DNA of 64,000 nt, from the NCBI RefSeq assembly GCF_900188355.1, contig NZ_FZNX01000001.1, forward strand, positions 147,671 to 211,670, given 5' to 3'. The notes below the pieces were generated by a model. That model did no database searches, was not told where the DNA came from, and saw nothing but the letters and a program-made list of their open reading frames with translations. The position numbers and the translations under genes were made by a program. Positions within the stretch are counted from its first letter, which is position 1. Each line of letters starts with the position of its first letter. This stretch comes from Lutibacter flavus. GTDB taxonomy: Bacteria > Bacteroidota > Bacteroidia > Flavobacteriales > Flavobacteriaceae. Shown in pieces: positions 19,198-31,702 of this stretch.

Positions 19198-20130
19198 ATG
19201 AAAAGCTTAAAGAAATATCTATGGATTAGTGCTGTGGTAATATCATCTAATTTTAGTTTGTTGGCACAATCAGAAATAATTAATTTATGGTCAAATACAA
19301 TTCCGGGAGCTATAATTAATAAAGATTATCAAGAAATTGAAGTAATTAAAGATGGAGAATTAAGCGGGACTAGCAAAGTTGTGCAACCAACTTTATCGAT
19401 ATTTTTGCCAAATAAAGAAATTTCAAATGGAACATCTGTTGTAATTTGTCCGGGAGGCGGATATGGACATTTAGCTATCAATAAAGAAGGATTTAAAGTT
19501 GCTAAATGGTTTAATAGTTTGGGAGTAACAGCTTTTGTTTTAAAATACAGAATGCCAAGTGATATTATAATGAAAGATAAAACAGTTGGGCCTTTACAAG
19601 ATGTTCAAGAAGCCATGCGGTTTGTAAGACGAAAAGCTAAAAAATGGAATATAGATGCTAATAAAATTGGAATAATGGGATTCTCTGCTGGTGGACATTT
19701 AGCAGCTACTTTATCGACACATTATAATGATGTTGTTTATGAGGTTAAAGATACCACAAGTGCCAAACCAAATTTTTCAATTCTAATTTACCCAGTAATT
19801 TCGATGATGGATGGAGTTACGCATAATGGATCTAAAACCAATTTATTAGGTGAATCACCTTCAGAATCATTAATCATTAAATATTCTAATGAAAAGCAAG
19901 TAAACTCAGAAACTCCAAAAACTTTTTTAATTCATGCAACTGATGATGGTTCTGTTCCTGTTGAAAACAGTATCAATTATTATCTTGCATTAAAAGAAAA
20001 TAAAGTTTCTGCAGAAATACATATTTACCAAAATGGCGGTCACGGTTTTGGGTTGGGTGTTAAAAGTACCAGCCAATATTGGCCAACAGATTGTGAGAAC
20101 TGGTTAAAAATTAATAATTTAATGGAATAA
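19198..20130 (+). CDS. Exported alpha/beta-hydrolase esterase, acetyl-esterase type
   Basis: A 310-residue esterase with a signal peptide (ends near SLLAQ). CPGGGYGHLA near 84 is the oxyanion-hole segment, MGFSAGGHLAA near 159 contains the nucleophilic Ser, DDGSVPVEN near 249 the acid and NGGHGFG near 279 the His. The set matches acetylxylan-esterase-like enzymes often found in Bacteroidota polysaccharide loci. It is the last plus-strand gene of the pectin block and its stop lies only 7 nt from the stop of the convergent GH2 gene. Pectin deacetylation is a reasonable inference; the paralogue at 6871 has a different serine motif, so the two probably act on different esters. Confidence 0.82.
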   Translation: MKSLKKYLWISAVVISSNFSLLAQSEIINLWSNTIPGAIINKDYQEIEVIKDGELSGTSKVVQPTLSIFLPNKEISNGTSVVICPGGGYGHLAINKEGFKVAKWFNSLGVTAFVLKYRMPSDIIMKDKTVGPLQDVQEAMRFVRRKAKKWNIDANKIGIMGFSAGGHLAATLSTHYNDVVYEVKDTTSAKPNFSILIYPVISMMDGVTHNGSKTNLLGESPSESLIIKYSNEKQVNSETPKTFLIHATDDGSVPVENSINYYLALKENKVSAEIHIYQNGGHGFGLGVKSTSQYWPTDCENWLKINNLME

Positions 20131-20137
20131 TTAAAAC

Positions 20138-23290
<3,153 letters not shown>

Positions 23291-23374
23291 TTAAATATAA
23301 TTATGTAGGCTTTAGATTGCCTGATTTTCTTTTATAAAGTTTAATTACTTTATGGAAAAATCAATAGGATAAAT

Positions 23375-25744
23375 TTAAAACTTTTCAAGTTTAAAATTAA
23401 ATGTATTTGGTACATCTTTTAAAAGATTTACTTCTTTTTCAATTTCACCATATTTAACTTTAATTGTTTTTGAACTTTCAGACTTTAATGTTAACTCTTT
23501 TAGGTTACCATTGTTCCAGGAAATATCAATGGTAATATTCCCACGAGCTTTTAAACCTTTTATAGTCCCATTTTTCCAATTATTTGGCAAAGCTGGTAAA
23601 ATTCGTAAAAAACCTTCGTGTGATTGTAATAACGCTTCAGCAACTCCAGCTGTAAAACCAAAATTCCCATCTATTTGAAATGGAGGGTGAACGTCTAATA
23701 AGTTACCATATAGAGAGCGTTGCATAAATAAATTGATATTTTCTTCAACTGCATTTTTATCTAGTAATCGAGCAAAAAAGTTGATAATCCAAGCTCTGCT
23801 CCAACCAGGACCAGCGCCTCCATTATCCAATCTAAATTGAATGGTTTTTTTTGCTGCCTCAAATAATTCAGGATTTTCACTTGTAATATCGTCTCCAGGG
23901 TGTAGTGCGTATAAATGAGATATATGACGATGTCCTTTTTCAGGTTCTTCATATTCTCTATCCCATTCCATCAATCTGCCATCTGATCCAATTTTAATTC
24001 CAGAATGTAATTTGGCTCTTTTTTGTTTTATATTTTTAGTGAATTCATCATTTATTCCTAATATTTTAGCAGATTCTAATGCATTGTCAAATACTTCTGC
24101 AATAATTTGATGTCCCATTGCATTTCCATTTGAAACAGCCGCAGGTTTTCCATCTGATGCTAAGTATGAATTTTCAGGAGAAGTTTCAGGTGTTGAAATT
24201 AATGTTTGATCTCTTTTATCTAAAACCAACCAATCTGCATAAAATTCAGCATAAGATTTTATTGCAGGATAAGCTCTTTCACGCAAAAAAATGGTGTCTT
24301 GGGTAAATCTAAAATGTTCCCAATAGTGCTGAGCAATCCAACCTCCACCATGAATCCATGAACCCCAATATGGTTTTGCAGCTCGCATCCACGGCGCTCC
24401 CCATAAATCTGTGGTGTGATGAGCAACTGTTCCGTTCATTCCATATTGCTCTTTTGCTAAAATTTTACCTCTTTCAATCAATCTATCTGTTAAATCAAAT
24501 AAAGGCTCGTGGCATTCACTTAAATTAGTAACGTCAGCCAGCCAATAGTTCATTTGTAAATTGATATTTAAATGATAATCAGCGTTCCAAGGTGCATTAA
24601 TATGTTCATTCCAAATGCCTTGTAAATTTGCTGGATTTGTATTTGGACGAGAACTTGAAATTAATAAATAGCGACCGTAATCAAAAAGTTTTTTTGATAA
24701 ATCTATGTCTTCTTTTCCTTCTTTAACTAATGTTAATCGTTCATTTGTTGGTAAAGTATCTAATTCGTGATGTCCTAAATCTAGTGTTGTTCTATTGAAC
24801 AAATTTTGATAATCCTTTATATGATTATTTAGAATCTCGTCGTAACTTTTAGTATTTAATTTATGAAGTGCTTCTGTATTTTTTTCTTCATAATTATCGA
24901 AATAAAATGAAGTATTACAAATAATATAAATGGTAGCGTCTTTTACATTTTCTAAAGATAAACCCCCATCAATTGGCTGGATAGTTCCAGAATTATTTTG
25001 AACTTGTAAAACGGTTTCAAATTTAACACCGTGGTCAACTTCAACAGGAATGGAATGTACCATTCCGTCATATTGAGTTACCATTCCGTTCATTTTAATG
25101 GTGTTATTTGTTGGCGTTGAAACTACAACAGTTTTATGGCCTTTATTATCTGGTCTGTTTAATTTTAAGTTGTAGTTCAATCCATCTGGATTTGTAGTAG
25201 AAATTTTTATTACTAAAACATCATCAACTGCAGATGAAAACACTTTTTGGGAAACATCAAATCCATCTACTTTATAAGTTGTCTGGGCAAAAGAATTACT
25301 TAAGTTTAATTCTCTTTTATAATTTGAAGGTTTTTTTTTATCGAAATTTATAAATAAATCTCCCATTGTTTGATGCGACCTTGCAACCCATTTATATGAA
25401 AATCGTTCAACTATTAAACTGTCTGCCAAATGAACATTTCCAGTTTTTATAAAGTTTCTTATTTCAGCCAAATCTGCTGGAGTTCCTTTTGAATTTCCCC
25501 ATTCTGGACCACCAGACCACATAGAATCTTCGTTTAATTGAATGCGCTCATTTATTGGGTTTCCAAAAACCATCGCACCTAAACGACCGTTTCCAACTGG
25601 TAAAGCATTGTCCCAATTTTCAGCAGGAGAAGTGTACCATAAAATTTGTTCAGGTATTAAATTCCTTTGTTCTATGATTGTTTTTTTACAACCATAGAAC
25701 AACATAAATAAGGCCGGTATAAAAATTTTAAAAAGTATTCTCAT
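23375..25744 (-). CDS. GH95 alpha-L-fucosidase/alpha-L-galactosidase, lipoprotein
   Basis: Inverting glycosidase removing terminal alpha-1,2-linked L-fucose or L-galactose. The N-terminal domain opens with LWYTSPAENWDNALPVGNGRLG and LNEDSMWSGGP, both diagnostic of GH95. The (alpha/alpha)6 catalytic core has NLQGIWNEH and PWNADYHLNINLQMNYW (about 375-405), which carry the catalytic Asn/Asp/Glu network, plus WIHGGGWIAQHYW. The end of the core shows QIDGNFGFTAG. A lipobox (FYGC followed by KKT) predicts periplasmic anchoring. Its presence with GH31 and GH5 fits fucosylated xyloglucan side chains. It lies 33 nt downstream of the GH5 gene. Confidence 0.92.
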   Translation of the reverse strand: MRILFKIFIPALFMLFYGCKKTIIEQRNLIPEQILWYTSPAENWDNALPVGNGRLGAMVFGNPINERIQLNEDSMWSGGPEWGNSKGTPADLAEIRNFIKTGNVHLADSLIVERFSYKWVARSHQTMGDLFINFDKKKPSNYKRELNLSNSFAQTTYKVDGFDVSQKVFSSAVDDVLVIKISTTNPDGLNYNLKLNRPDNKGHKTVVVSTPTNNTIKMNGMVTQYDGMVHSIPVEVDHGVKFETVLQVQNNSGTIQPIDGGLSLENVKDATIYIICNTSFYFDNYEEKNTEALHKLNTKSYDEILNNHIKDYQNLFNRTTLDLGHHELDTLPTNERLTLVKEGKEDIDLSKKLFDYGRYLLISSSRPNTNPANLQGIWNEHINAPWNADYHLNINLQMNYWLADVTNLSECHEPLFDLTDRLIERGKILAKEQYGMNGTVAHHTTDLWGAPWMRAAKPYWGSWIHGGGWIAQHYWEHFRFTQDTIFLRERAYPAIKSYAEFYADWLVLDKRDQTLISTPETSPENSYLASDGKPAAVSNGNAMGHQIIAEVFDNALESAKILGINDEFTKNIKQKRAKLHSGIKIGSDGRLMEWDREYEEPEKGHRHISHLYALHPGDDITSENPELFEAAKKTIQFRLDNGGAGPGWSRAWIINFFARLLDKNAVEENINLFMQRSLYGNLLDVHPPFQIDGNFGFTAGVAEALLQSHEGFLRILPALPNNWKNGTIKGLKARGNITIDISWNNGNLKELTLKSESSKTIKVKYGEIEKEVNLLKDVPNTFNFKLEKF

Positions 25745-25777
25745 TTAATTATGGTAGTTAAAAATAATAAACCAATT

Positions 25778-27289
25778 TTAATTTAAACCTTCTAAAAGCG
25801 CTTCTAAAGCTTGTGTATCAAAAACAGTATTGTCATTTCTATTAAAAATTCCACTTGCAAGATTCCCGATACCACCATTGTCCCAATAAAAAGGTAGCAT
25901 TCCATTTACTTTAGCTTGTTTTACAACATACTTTAAAAAATAGGCTCTTGAATTTAAATGCAATGTTAAATCATCTCCGGTTAAAGTAGTTCTTCTTGTA
26001 GCATCAAATTCACCCAAAATAACAGGGATATTATTGTCTACAAATTGGTTTTTCATCAATTTAAAATAGGCATCTAATTCACTTTCTTCACCCCAAGTTG
26101 CATTGCGTTCTGGATCAGTTGTTGAATGGTAATCTGCTCCCCAATAATATGCCATTTTACCCCAGCTAGCATCTTCTTCCAAACCGCAAAATTGCCAAGG
26201 TGTATAATAATGCACTTCAACCATCATGCGATTAGAAGCAGTATCAATTGGCAATGTTGTCATTAAATTATTCGTTTTTTCAATATCAGTAGAAGGTCCT
26301 TGAATAACTAAAGTACGATACGCATTTTTACCGCCAGTGGATCTAACTGCGTCAATAAAGGTTTGATGATACGATGTTAATACATCCATTTGAGTTGAAT
26401 CATCAACATTTGGCTCATTTGTACCAGCAAATAATAAATGCTCATCAAAGTCTCTAAAATGAGTAGCTATTTGCTCCCAAAAGGCTTTTTGTTTGTAATT
26501 ATTTTCTTCTTGTTTGGCTTCAGTAACATTATTTTCAAGCCAGCCACCATCCCAGTGAATGTTCACTAAAACGTACATATCATTATCAACACAATATTCA
26601 ATCACTTCTTTCACTCTTTCAAGCCATTCAGTTTTTATTTCTGCTGTTGAACTATTTGAAAGATATTGATTCCAAGAACAAGGAATTCGAATTGCATTAA
26701 AACCATTTTGTTTAACTAAATCTATTAATTCCTTTGTAATTTTTGGATTTCCCCAAGATGTTTCACTTCCTGAAGCCTCTAATGAGTTTCCAACATTCCA
26801 ACCTAAAGATATTTTTGCTGCAAGTTCTGTTGCTGAACTACTCATACCTGTTGCATCAGCAGGAATAGGATTCGTATTGTAGCTTGGGTATAAACTTTCA
26901 TAAGCCGCTTCACCAGTTTTTTGTGTTACAGTAATTTTTACTGCAGATACTTTGTTTGCGCTTATTGTAATAGTAGAAGTTCGTTCTTCACCAGTATTTT
27001 CTAAGGCAGTTATTTTAACAACCGAACTTCCTTTAATTCCAGATGTTTTACTTAATTCTATCCAACTAGTACTTGAACTGCTAATAGTATAATTATCTAC
27101 ATTTGTTGTAATTGTAATATCATAGCTACTTTTTTCTTTTTCAAATTCAATACTGTTGGCACTAACTTCAAGAGTTAGTACAATAGTTGGATCAATAACT
27201 TTGTTCGGTTCAGAGGTTTCTTTTGAACAAGATCTTAAACCAACTAGTATAAAAAAAGTAAAAATTAATTGTTTAATAAATAGTTTCAT
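25778..27289 (-). CDS. BACON-GH5 endo-xyloglucanase/endoglucanase, lipoprotein
   Basis: Endo-acting enzyme of GH5, subfamily 4 type. After a lipobox (GLRSC followed by SKETSE) comes a BACON domain at about 38-128 (SSTSWIELSKTSG, GEERTSTITISAN). The catalytic barrel starts near 150 with ISLGWNVGNSLEA. The acid/base Glu is in GTNEPNVDD near 293 and the nucleophile Glu in ILGEFDATRR near 426; VNIHWDGGW and EVHYYTPW are further GH5_4-like landmarks. BACON-GH5_4 is the architecture of the surface endo-xyloglucanase in Bacteroides ovatus. The acidic residues after the lipid Cys are compatible with surface exposure. It sits in the middle of an operon of side-chain-trimming enzymes, fitting xyloglucan. 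Confidence 0.9.
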   Translation of the reverse strand: MKLFIKQLIFTFFILVGLRSCSKETSEPNKVIDPTIVLTLEVSANSIEFEKEKSSYDITITTNVDNYTISSSSTSWIELSKTSGIKGSSVVKITALENTGEERTSTITISANKVSAVKITVTQKTGEAAYESLYPSYNTNPIPADATGMSSSATELAAKISLGWNVGNSLEASGSETSWGNPKITKELIDLVKQNGFNAIRIPCSWNQYLSNSSTAEIKTEWLERVKEVIEYCVDNDMYVLVNIHWDGGWLENNVTEAKQEENNYKQKAFWEQIATHFRDFDEHLLFAGTNEPNVDDSTQMDVLTSYHQTFIDAVRSTGGKNAYRTLVIQGPSTDIEKTNNLMTTLPIDTASNRMMVEVHYYTPWQFCGLEEDASWGKMAYYWGADYHSTTDPERNATWGEESELDAYFKLMKNQFVDNNIPVILGEFDATRRTTLTGDDLTLHLNSRAYFLKYVVKQAKVNGMLPFYWDNGGIGNLASGIFNRNDNTVFDTQALEALLEGLN

Positions 27290-27290
27290 A

Positions 27291-29513
27291 TTATTTAATA
27301 GTTACAGAAATTTCTTTTAAAATGTTTCTTGATGAATTTCCAATTTTTAAATTATAAGTGCCAGTTTCTACAATCCATTCCTTTTTTTCTATGTTATAAT
27401 ATGCTAATTCTTTTACAGGTAATTGAATTGTAACTTTTTCGGAAGTACCACTTTTAACAAATACTTTTTTGAATCCTTTTAATTCTTTAGCAGCTTTTTC
27501 AACTGAAGAAGTCGGGTTTGAGACATATAATTGAGCAACTTCCTTTCCATCAACATTTCCAGTATTTTTTATAGTAAAGGTAACCTCAATTGAATCATTT
27601 GAAGAATAGCTTTCTTGATTTGTTTTTAAATCTAAAATTTCAAAATTGGTATAGGACAAACCGTACCCGAATGGGTAGAAAGGTTCAATATTTTTAGTGT
27701 CAAACCAACGATATCCTACTAAAATACCTTCTTTATATTCTACTGTTTCATCACCTGGAAAACTGTTTGTTGCGTGTGCAGGAGAATCTTCAATGTTTTT
27801 AGGCATTGTCCAAGGTAATTTACCTGAAGGATTTACAGTTCCCATTAAAACATCAGCCAAGGCGTTTCCACCTTCAGAGCCGTTAAACCAACTCCAAACT
27901 AGGGTAGAGGCATTTTTTTCTACATCTTGAAGGTCAAATGGAGCACCAGCTATCATAACCACAATTGTATTTGGATTTATGGCTATTACTTTTTTAATTA
28001 ATTCTTCTTGACCGAAAGGTAATTTTAGATCTCGGCGATCAGATGCTTCCGTTTCATAATCACGGTTAGAACCTGCAAAGATAATTGCCATATCAGAGTT
28101 TTTGGCAGCAATTAAGGCTTCTTCTAATATATTTTGGTCTAATTGGTTTACAGTGGTAGGTCCGTGTAAAGTAACTTCTTCCTTTTGGTCATTTTCATTT
28201 TTAGAATATCTTTCTAAATAACCCTCAGCATAATTAATTTTAATATTTTCTGGAAGCCTATTTTTAAGTCCTTCTAAAGGAGTAACCTCTCTTTTTGTTT
28301 TTACTCCTGCTCCAAATCCACCTAAAGCGTTTTTCTTTTTAGCATTGTTTCCTATAACTGCAATTGACTTAATATTATTTAATTTTAAGGGTAATGTATT
28401 TTTCTCGTTTTTTAACAATACTACAGATTCTGCAGCAATATCATAAGCATCTTTGTAGTGTGCTTCTGTTGCAATACTTCCTTTAACTCTATCATCGCCT
28501 GTTATCGCTTTAACTTGATATAATACGTGTAAAATTCGTTTAACGTGTTTATTAATTTCTTCTTCTGAAATTTCTCCAGCTTTAGCAGCTGCAATTAATT
28601 TATCAGCTAAAAAGAATTCGTTAAATGGTTTTGGTGTTCCCATTTCAATGTCCAATCCGTTTTTTAACGATTTTACTGTTGAATGAACCGCAGCCCAATC
28701 AGAAACAACCACTCCTTTAAATCCCCATTCATCTCTCAATACTTTGTTAAGCATATAATCATTTTCACATAAATAATCACCTCTAAATTTATTATAGGCT
28801 CCCATAACACTATGTGCATTTCCTTCTGTAATTGCGGCTTTAAAAGCTGGTAAATATATTTCTCTTAATGTTCTTTCATCTGTTATAACATCAACAGTTC
28901 CACGATTTGTTTCCTGATTGTTAACAGCAAAATGTTTTACACAAACCATAACATCATTATCCTGTACGCCAACAATAAATGGAACAGAAAGTTTTTTATT
29001 TAAAAAAGGATCTTCTGTAAAATACTCGTAAGTACGCCCTCCAAGTGGGGTTCTAATAATATTGATTGCAGGTGAAAGTAACATGTCTTTTTCACGAGCA
29101 CGTGCTTCTTGTCCAACACTATTTCCTAATGTATAAGATAATTCTGGATTCCAAGTGGCGGCTAAACCACCGGCTGCAGGATAATAGGTAGCAAAGTCAT
29201 TATCCCAACCCGCATTAGCCCAACTATTTCTTGAGATTTCTTCTCGAATTCCTAATGGCCCATCTGCCATTTTTAGTTCTGGGATTCCTAAACGTTCAAC
29301 ACCACCAGAGGTAAACATGCTGTTACCATGAAGCATTCCTATTTTTTCTTCAATAGTCATTAATGAAATTAAACTGTCAATTTCACTTTCGTTTTTTAAA
29401 GAAATAGTATCTGAAGAATTTGCTAATTCTTTAGCTTTTTTAGATTCTTGGTTACACGAAATGATTAACAATAGGGTTAATAAGAGCGTAATATTTTTAA
29501 CAGAATTTCTCAT
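27291..29513 (-). CDS. GH3 beta-glucosidase-type lipoprotein
   Basis: Retaining GH3 exo-hydrolase. The nucleophile Asp lies in GVVVSDWAAVHST near 272. Substrate-site motifs MADGPLGIREE near 83, EDPFL and KHFAVNNQETNRG near 190-205 are of the beta-glucosidase type. The second alpha/beta domain carries AVIGNNAKKK and AGSNRDYETEASDR (candidate acid/base Glu). A C-terminal fibronectin-like domain (GKEVAQLYVS, ELKGFKKVF) ends the protein. A lipobox (IISC followed by NQESKK) is present. Only 1 nt separates it from the GH5 start, so the two are closely co-translated. Removal of glucose from trimmed xyloglucan oligosaccharides is the expected job. Confidence 0.92.
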   Translation of the reverse strand: MRNSVKNITLLLTLLLIISCNQESKKAKELANSSDTISLKNESEIDSLISLMTIEEKIGMLHGNSMFTSGGVERLGIPELKMADGPLGIREEISRNSWANAGWDNDFATYYPAAGGLAATWNPELSYTLGNSVGQEARAREKDMLLSPAINIIRTPLGGRTYEYFTEDPFLNKKLSVPFIVGVQDNDVMVCVKHFAVNNQETNRGTVDVITDERTLREIYLPAFKAAITEGNAHSVMGAYNKFRGDYLCENDYMLNKVLRDEWGFKGVVVSDWAAVHSTVKSLKNGLDIEMGTPKPFNEFFLADKLIAAAKAGEISEEEINKHVKRILHVLYQVKAITGDDRVKGSIATEAHYKDAYDIAAESVVLLKNEKNTLPLKLNNIKSIAVIGNNAKKKNALGGFGAGVKTKREVTPLEGLKNRLPENIKINYAEGYLERYSKNENDQKEEVTLHGPTTVNQLDQNILEEALIAAKNSDMAIIFAGSNRDYETEASDRRDLKLPFGQEELIKKVIAINPNTIVVMIAGAPFDLQDVEKNASTLVWSWFNGSEGGNALADVLMGTVNPSGKLPWTMPKNIEDSPAHATNSFPGDETVEYKEGILVGYRWFDTKNIEPFYPFGYGLSYTNFEILDLKTNQESYSSNDSIEVTFTIKNTGNVDGKEVAQLYVSNPTSSVEKAAKELKGFKKVFVKSGTSEKVTIQLPVKELAYYNIEKKEWIVETGTYNLKIGNSSRNILKEISVTIK

Positions 29514-29520
29514 TTTATTT

Positions 29521-31674
29521 CTAATTTAGTTTTATATTTTTTTTAATTTTTATATTGTTTGATGCACTTCCAATTTGCAATTGAATGTTTTCTTTTTCCA
29601 ATTCAAATTGTTGATTTTTAGTATTCCAGTATTTCAAATCAGCTGCATTTAATGGAATAGTTACATTTACTTTTTTTCCTGCTTCAATAAAAACTCGCTT
29701 AAATCCTTTTAGCTCTATTATTGGTCTTTGAATGCTAGAATTTAAATGTTTAATATACAATTGAATAACTTCATCTCCATCTATTTTACCAGTATTCTTA
29801 ATATCAACGGAAATACTAATTTTTTCATTATTTGAAATACTTTTTTTAGTTAATTTTAAATTTGAATATTCAAAATTTGTATAGCTTAATCCAAAACCAA
29901 AAGAGTATAAAGGATCTTTTTTGGAATACATATAAGTTCTTCCTTTTGTTATGTCATAATCTAAAAAATCTGGTAAATCTGTAATAGATTTAACCCAGGT
30001 TTGGGTTAATCTACCTGCGGGATTGTAATCTCCAAACAGCACATCAGCCAATGCATTTCCTAATTCCTGACTATTATGAGTTAAATGCACAATTGCAGGG
30101 ACGTTTTCTTGAGTCCAGTTTATAGCATAAGGAAAACTACTAATTAAACCTACAATGGTTTTAGAGTTTGCCTGATACACTAATTTTATTAAATCTTCTT
30201 CTTCCAAGGTCAACGATTCTCTATCAACAGCTTCTTTTCCATTACTTGGTTTTGGACATTTTGCCCAACCAGCATCGCAAGTAGGATGATTACCAACTAA
30301 AACAATTACAACATCAGCTTTTTTTGCATATTCCACGGCTTTACCATCAGTATTGTTTGGCGTGAATAAAATTTCAACGTTATCTCCAACTTTGTTTTTA
30401 ATTCCTTCCAGAGCCGAAATTGTATAAGGAGGCGTTCCGCTATACCAATCTAAAAAAACATTGCTTGCGTTGTTTCCAATAACGGCAATGGTTTTAATTT
30501 TTTCTTTATTTAGTGGTAATAATTTTTTATCATTTTTTAATAGTACAATTGATTTTTGAGTAGCTAATAGGGCTAAATCTTTATGTTTTTGAGTTAGCCA
30601 AGGATCAATAGAATCATCTTTTCCAATTTGACTGAATGGATTTTTTTCTTCGGAATCTAGCATTCCAAGTTTAATCATTATACGGTAAACACCTTTTAAC
30701 TTTAAATCAATATCGGATTCTGTTAAATAACCATTAGACAAAGCACCATAAACACCTTCTGTATGATCATCTAAAAATTGATTGATACCTGCTTTAATAG
30801 TTGCCGCAGCTCCTAAATATTTATCTGCATAATACTTATGGTCGCTTAATAAAAGTCTATAAGCACCGCCATCAGTACAAATAATTCCATTTTGACCCCA
30901 TTCTTTTTGAGTAATATCTTTTAGCATTGGATGCACCATTGCTGGTATTCCATTTACTTTATTATAAGCAGCCATATACGCTCTAGAACCTCCTTTTGTA
31001 ACTCCCATTTTAAATGGAAGTGCATAATACTCTCTCCATAATCGTTCACTGAATTCAGAATTTGTATAAGTTCTTCCATTTTCATTACTATTTGCTAAAA
31101 AGTGCTTCATTAAAGAAGCTGTTTGCCAATAATTGGGATTATTACCTTGCAATCCTTTTATAAATGCAACCGTTAAACTTCCTGTTAAAAATGCGTCTTC
31201 ACCATAACTTTCTTCTGTTCGTCCCCACCTAGGATCACGAGCTAAATCTGCGTTTGGAGCTCTAACAACCAATCCACCTCTATTGTATTTTTGAAAAGCA
31301 TATCGAGTTTCATAACCTTCAACTTCAGCTACTTTTTGTAACAGTTCAGTATCCCAGGTTTCACCTAATCCATAAGCTTGTGGAAACATAGTTGTTGGCA
31401 TTGGTTCATTATTTTTCCCACCCCAATGTGCTGGACCACCTAAAGCCAAACCGTGCAATCCTTCAACATGTCCTGTACCTTTAACACCTAAACGAGGAAC
31501 TTCTGGATTTGTACTTAAAGCTTTTACTTTTTCATCAATTGTCATTAATGAAAGTAAGTTTGAGATTCGTGTTTCAACATCTAATTCTTGATTTTGAAAA
31601 GAATGTTCAGTATTTTGAGCAGATAGTTTAATAGCTGCAATTAAAATTAAGATATAACTGAAAACGGTTTTCAT
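29521..31674 (-). CDS. GH3 exo-hydrolase, second paralogue, exported
   Basis: GH3 enzyme with a signal peptide rather than a lipobox (IKLSAQ). It differs from its neighbour in the active-site region: the nucleophile Asp is in IICTDGGAYRLL near 268, and KHFLANSNENGRTYT replaces the KHFAVNNQE motif. EVEGYETRY and RDPRWGRTEESYGEDAFL resemble the beta-xylosidase/alpha-arabinofuranosidase branch of GH3. The C-terminal fibronectin-like domain is present (GDEVIQLYIKH). It may act on xylose or glucose at chain ends; the branch is inferred, not proven. Gap to the next GH3 is 7 nt. Confidence 0.88.
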   Translation of the reverse strand: MKTVFSYILILIAAIKLSAQNTEHSFQNQELDVETRISNLLSLMTIDEKVKALSTNPEVPRLGVKGTGHVEGLHGLALGGPAHWGGKNNEPMPTTMFPQAYGLGETWDTELLQKVAEVEGYETRYAFQKYNRGGLVVRAPNADLARDPRWGRTEESYGEDAFLTGSLTVAFIKGLQGNNPNYWQTASLMKHFLANSNENGRTYTNSEFSERLWREYYALPFKMGVTKGGSRAYMAAYNKVNGIPAMVHPMLKDITQKEWGQNGIICTDGGAYRLLLSDHKYYADKYLGAAATIKAGINQFLDDHTEGVYGALSNGYLTESDIDLKLKGVYRIMIKLGMLDSEEKNPFSQIGKDDSIDPWLTQKHKDLALLATQKSIVLLKNDKKLLPLNKEKIKTIAVIGNNASNVFLDWYSGTPPYTISALEGIKNKVGDNVEILFTPNNTDGKAVEYAKKADVVIVLVGNHPTCDAGWAKCPKPSNGKEAVDRESLTLEEEDLIKLVYQANSKTIVGLISSFPYAINWTQENVPAIVHLTHNSQELGNALADVLFGDYNPAGRLTQTWVKSITDLPDFLDYDITKGRTYMYSKKDPLYSFGFGLSYTNFEYSNLKLTKKSISNNEKISISVDIKNTGKIDGDEVIQLYIKHLNSSIQRPIIELKGFKRVFIEAGKKVNVTIPLNAADLKYWNTKNQQFELEKENIQLQIGSASNNIKIKKNIKLN

Positions 31675-31702
31675 ATTTTATTTTACCAATTTTTATTTAT
31701 AA

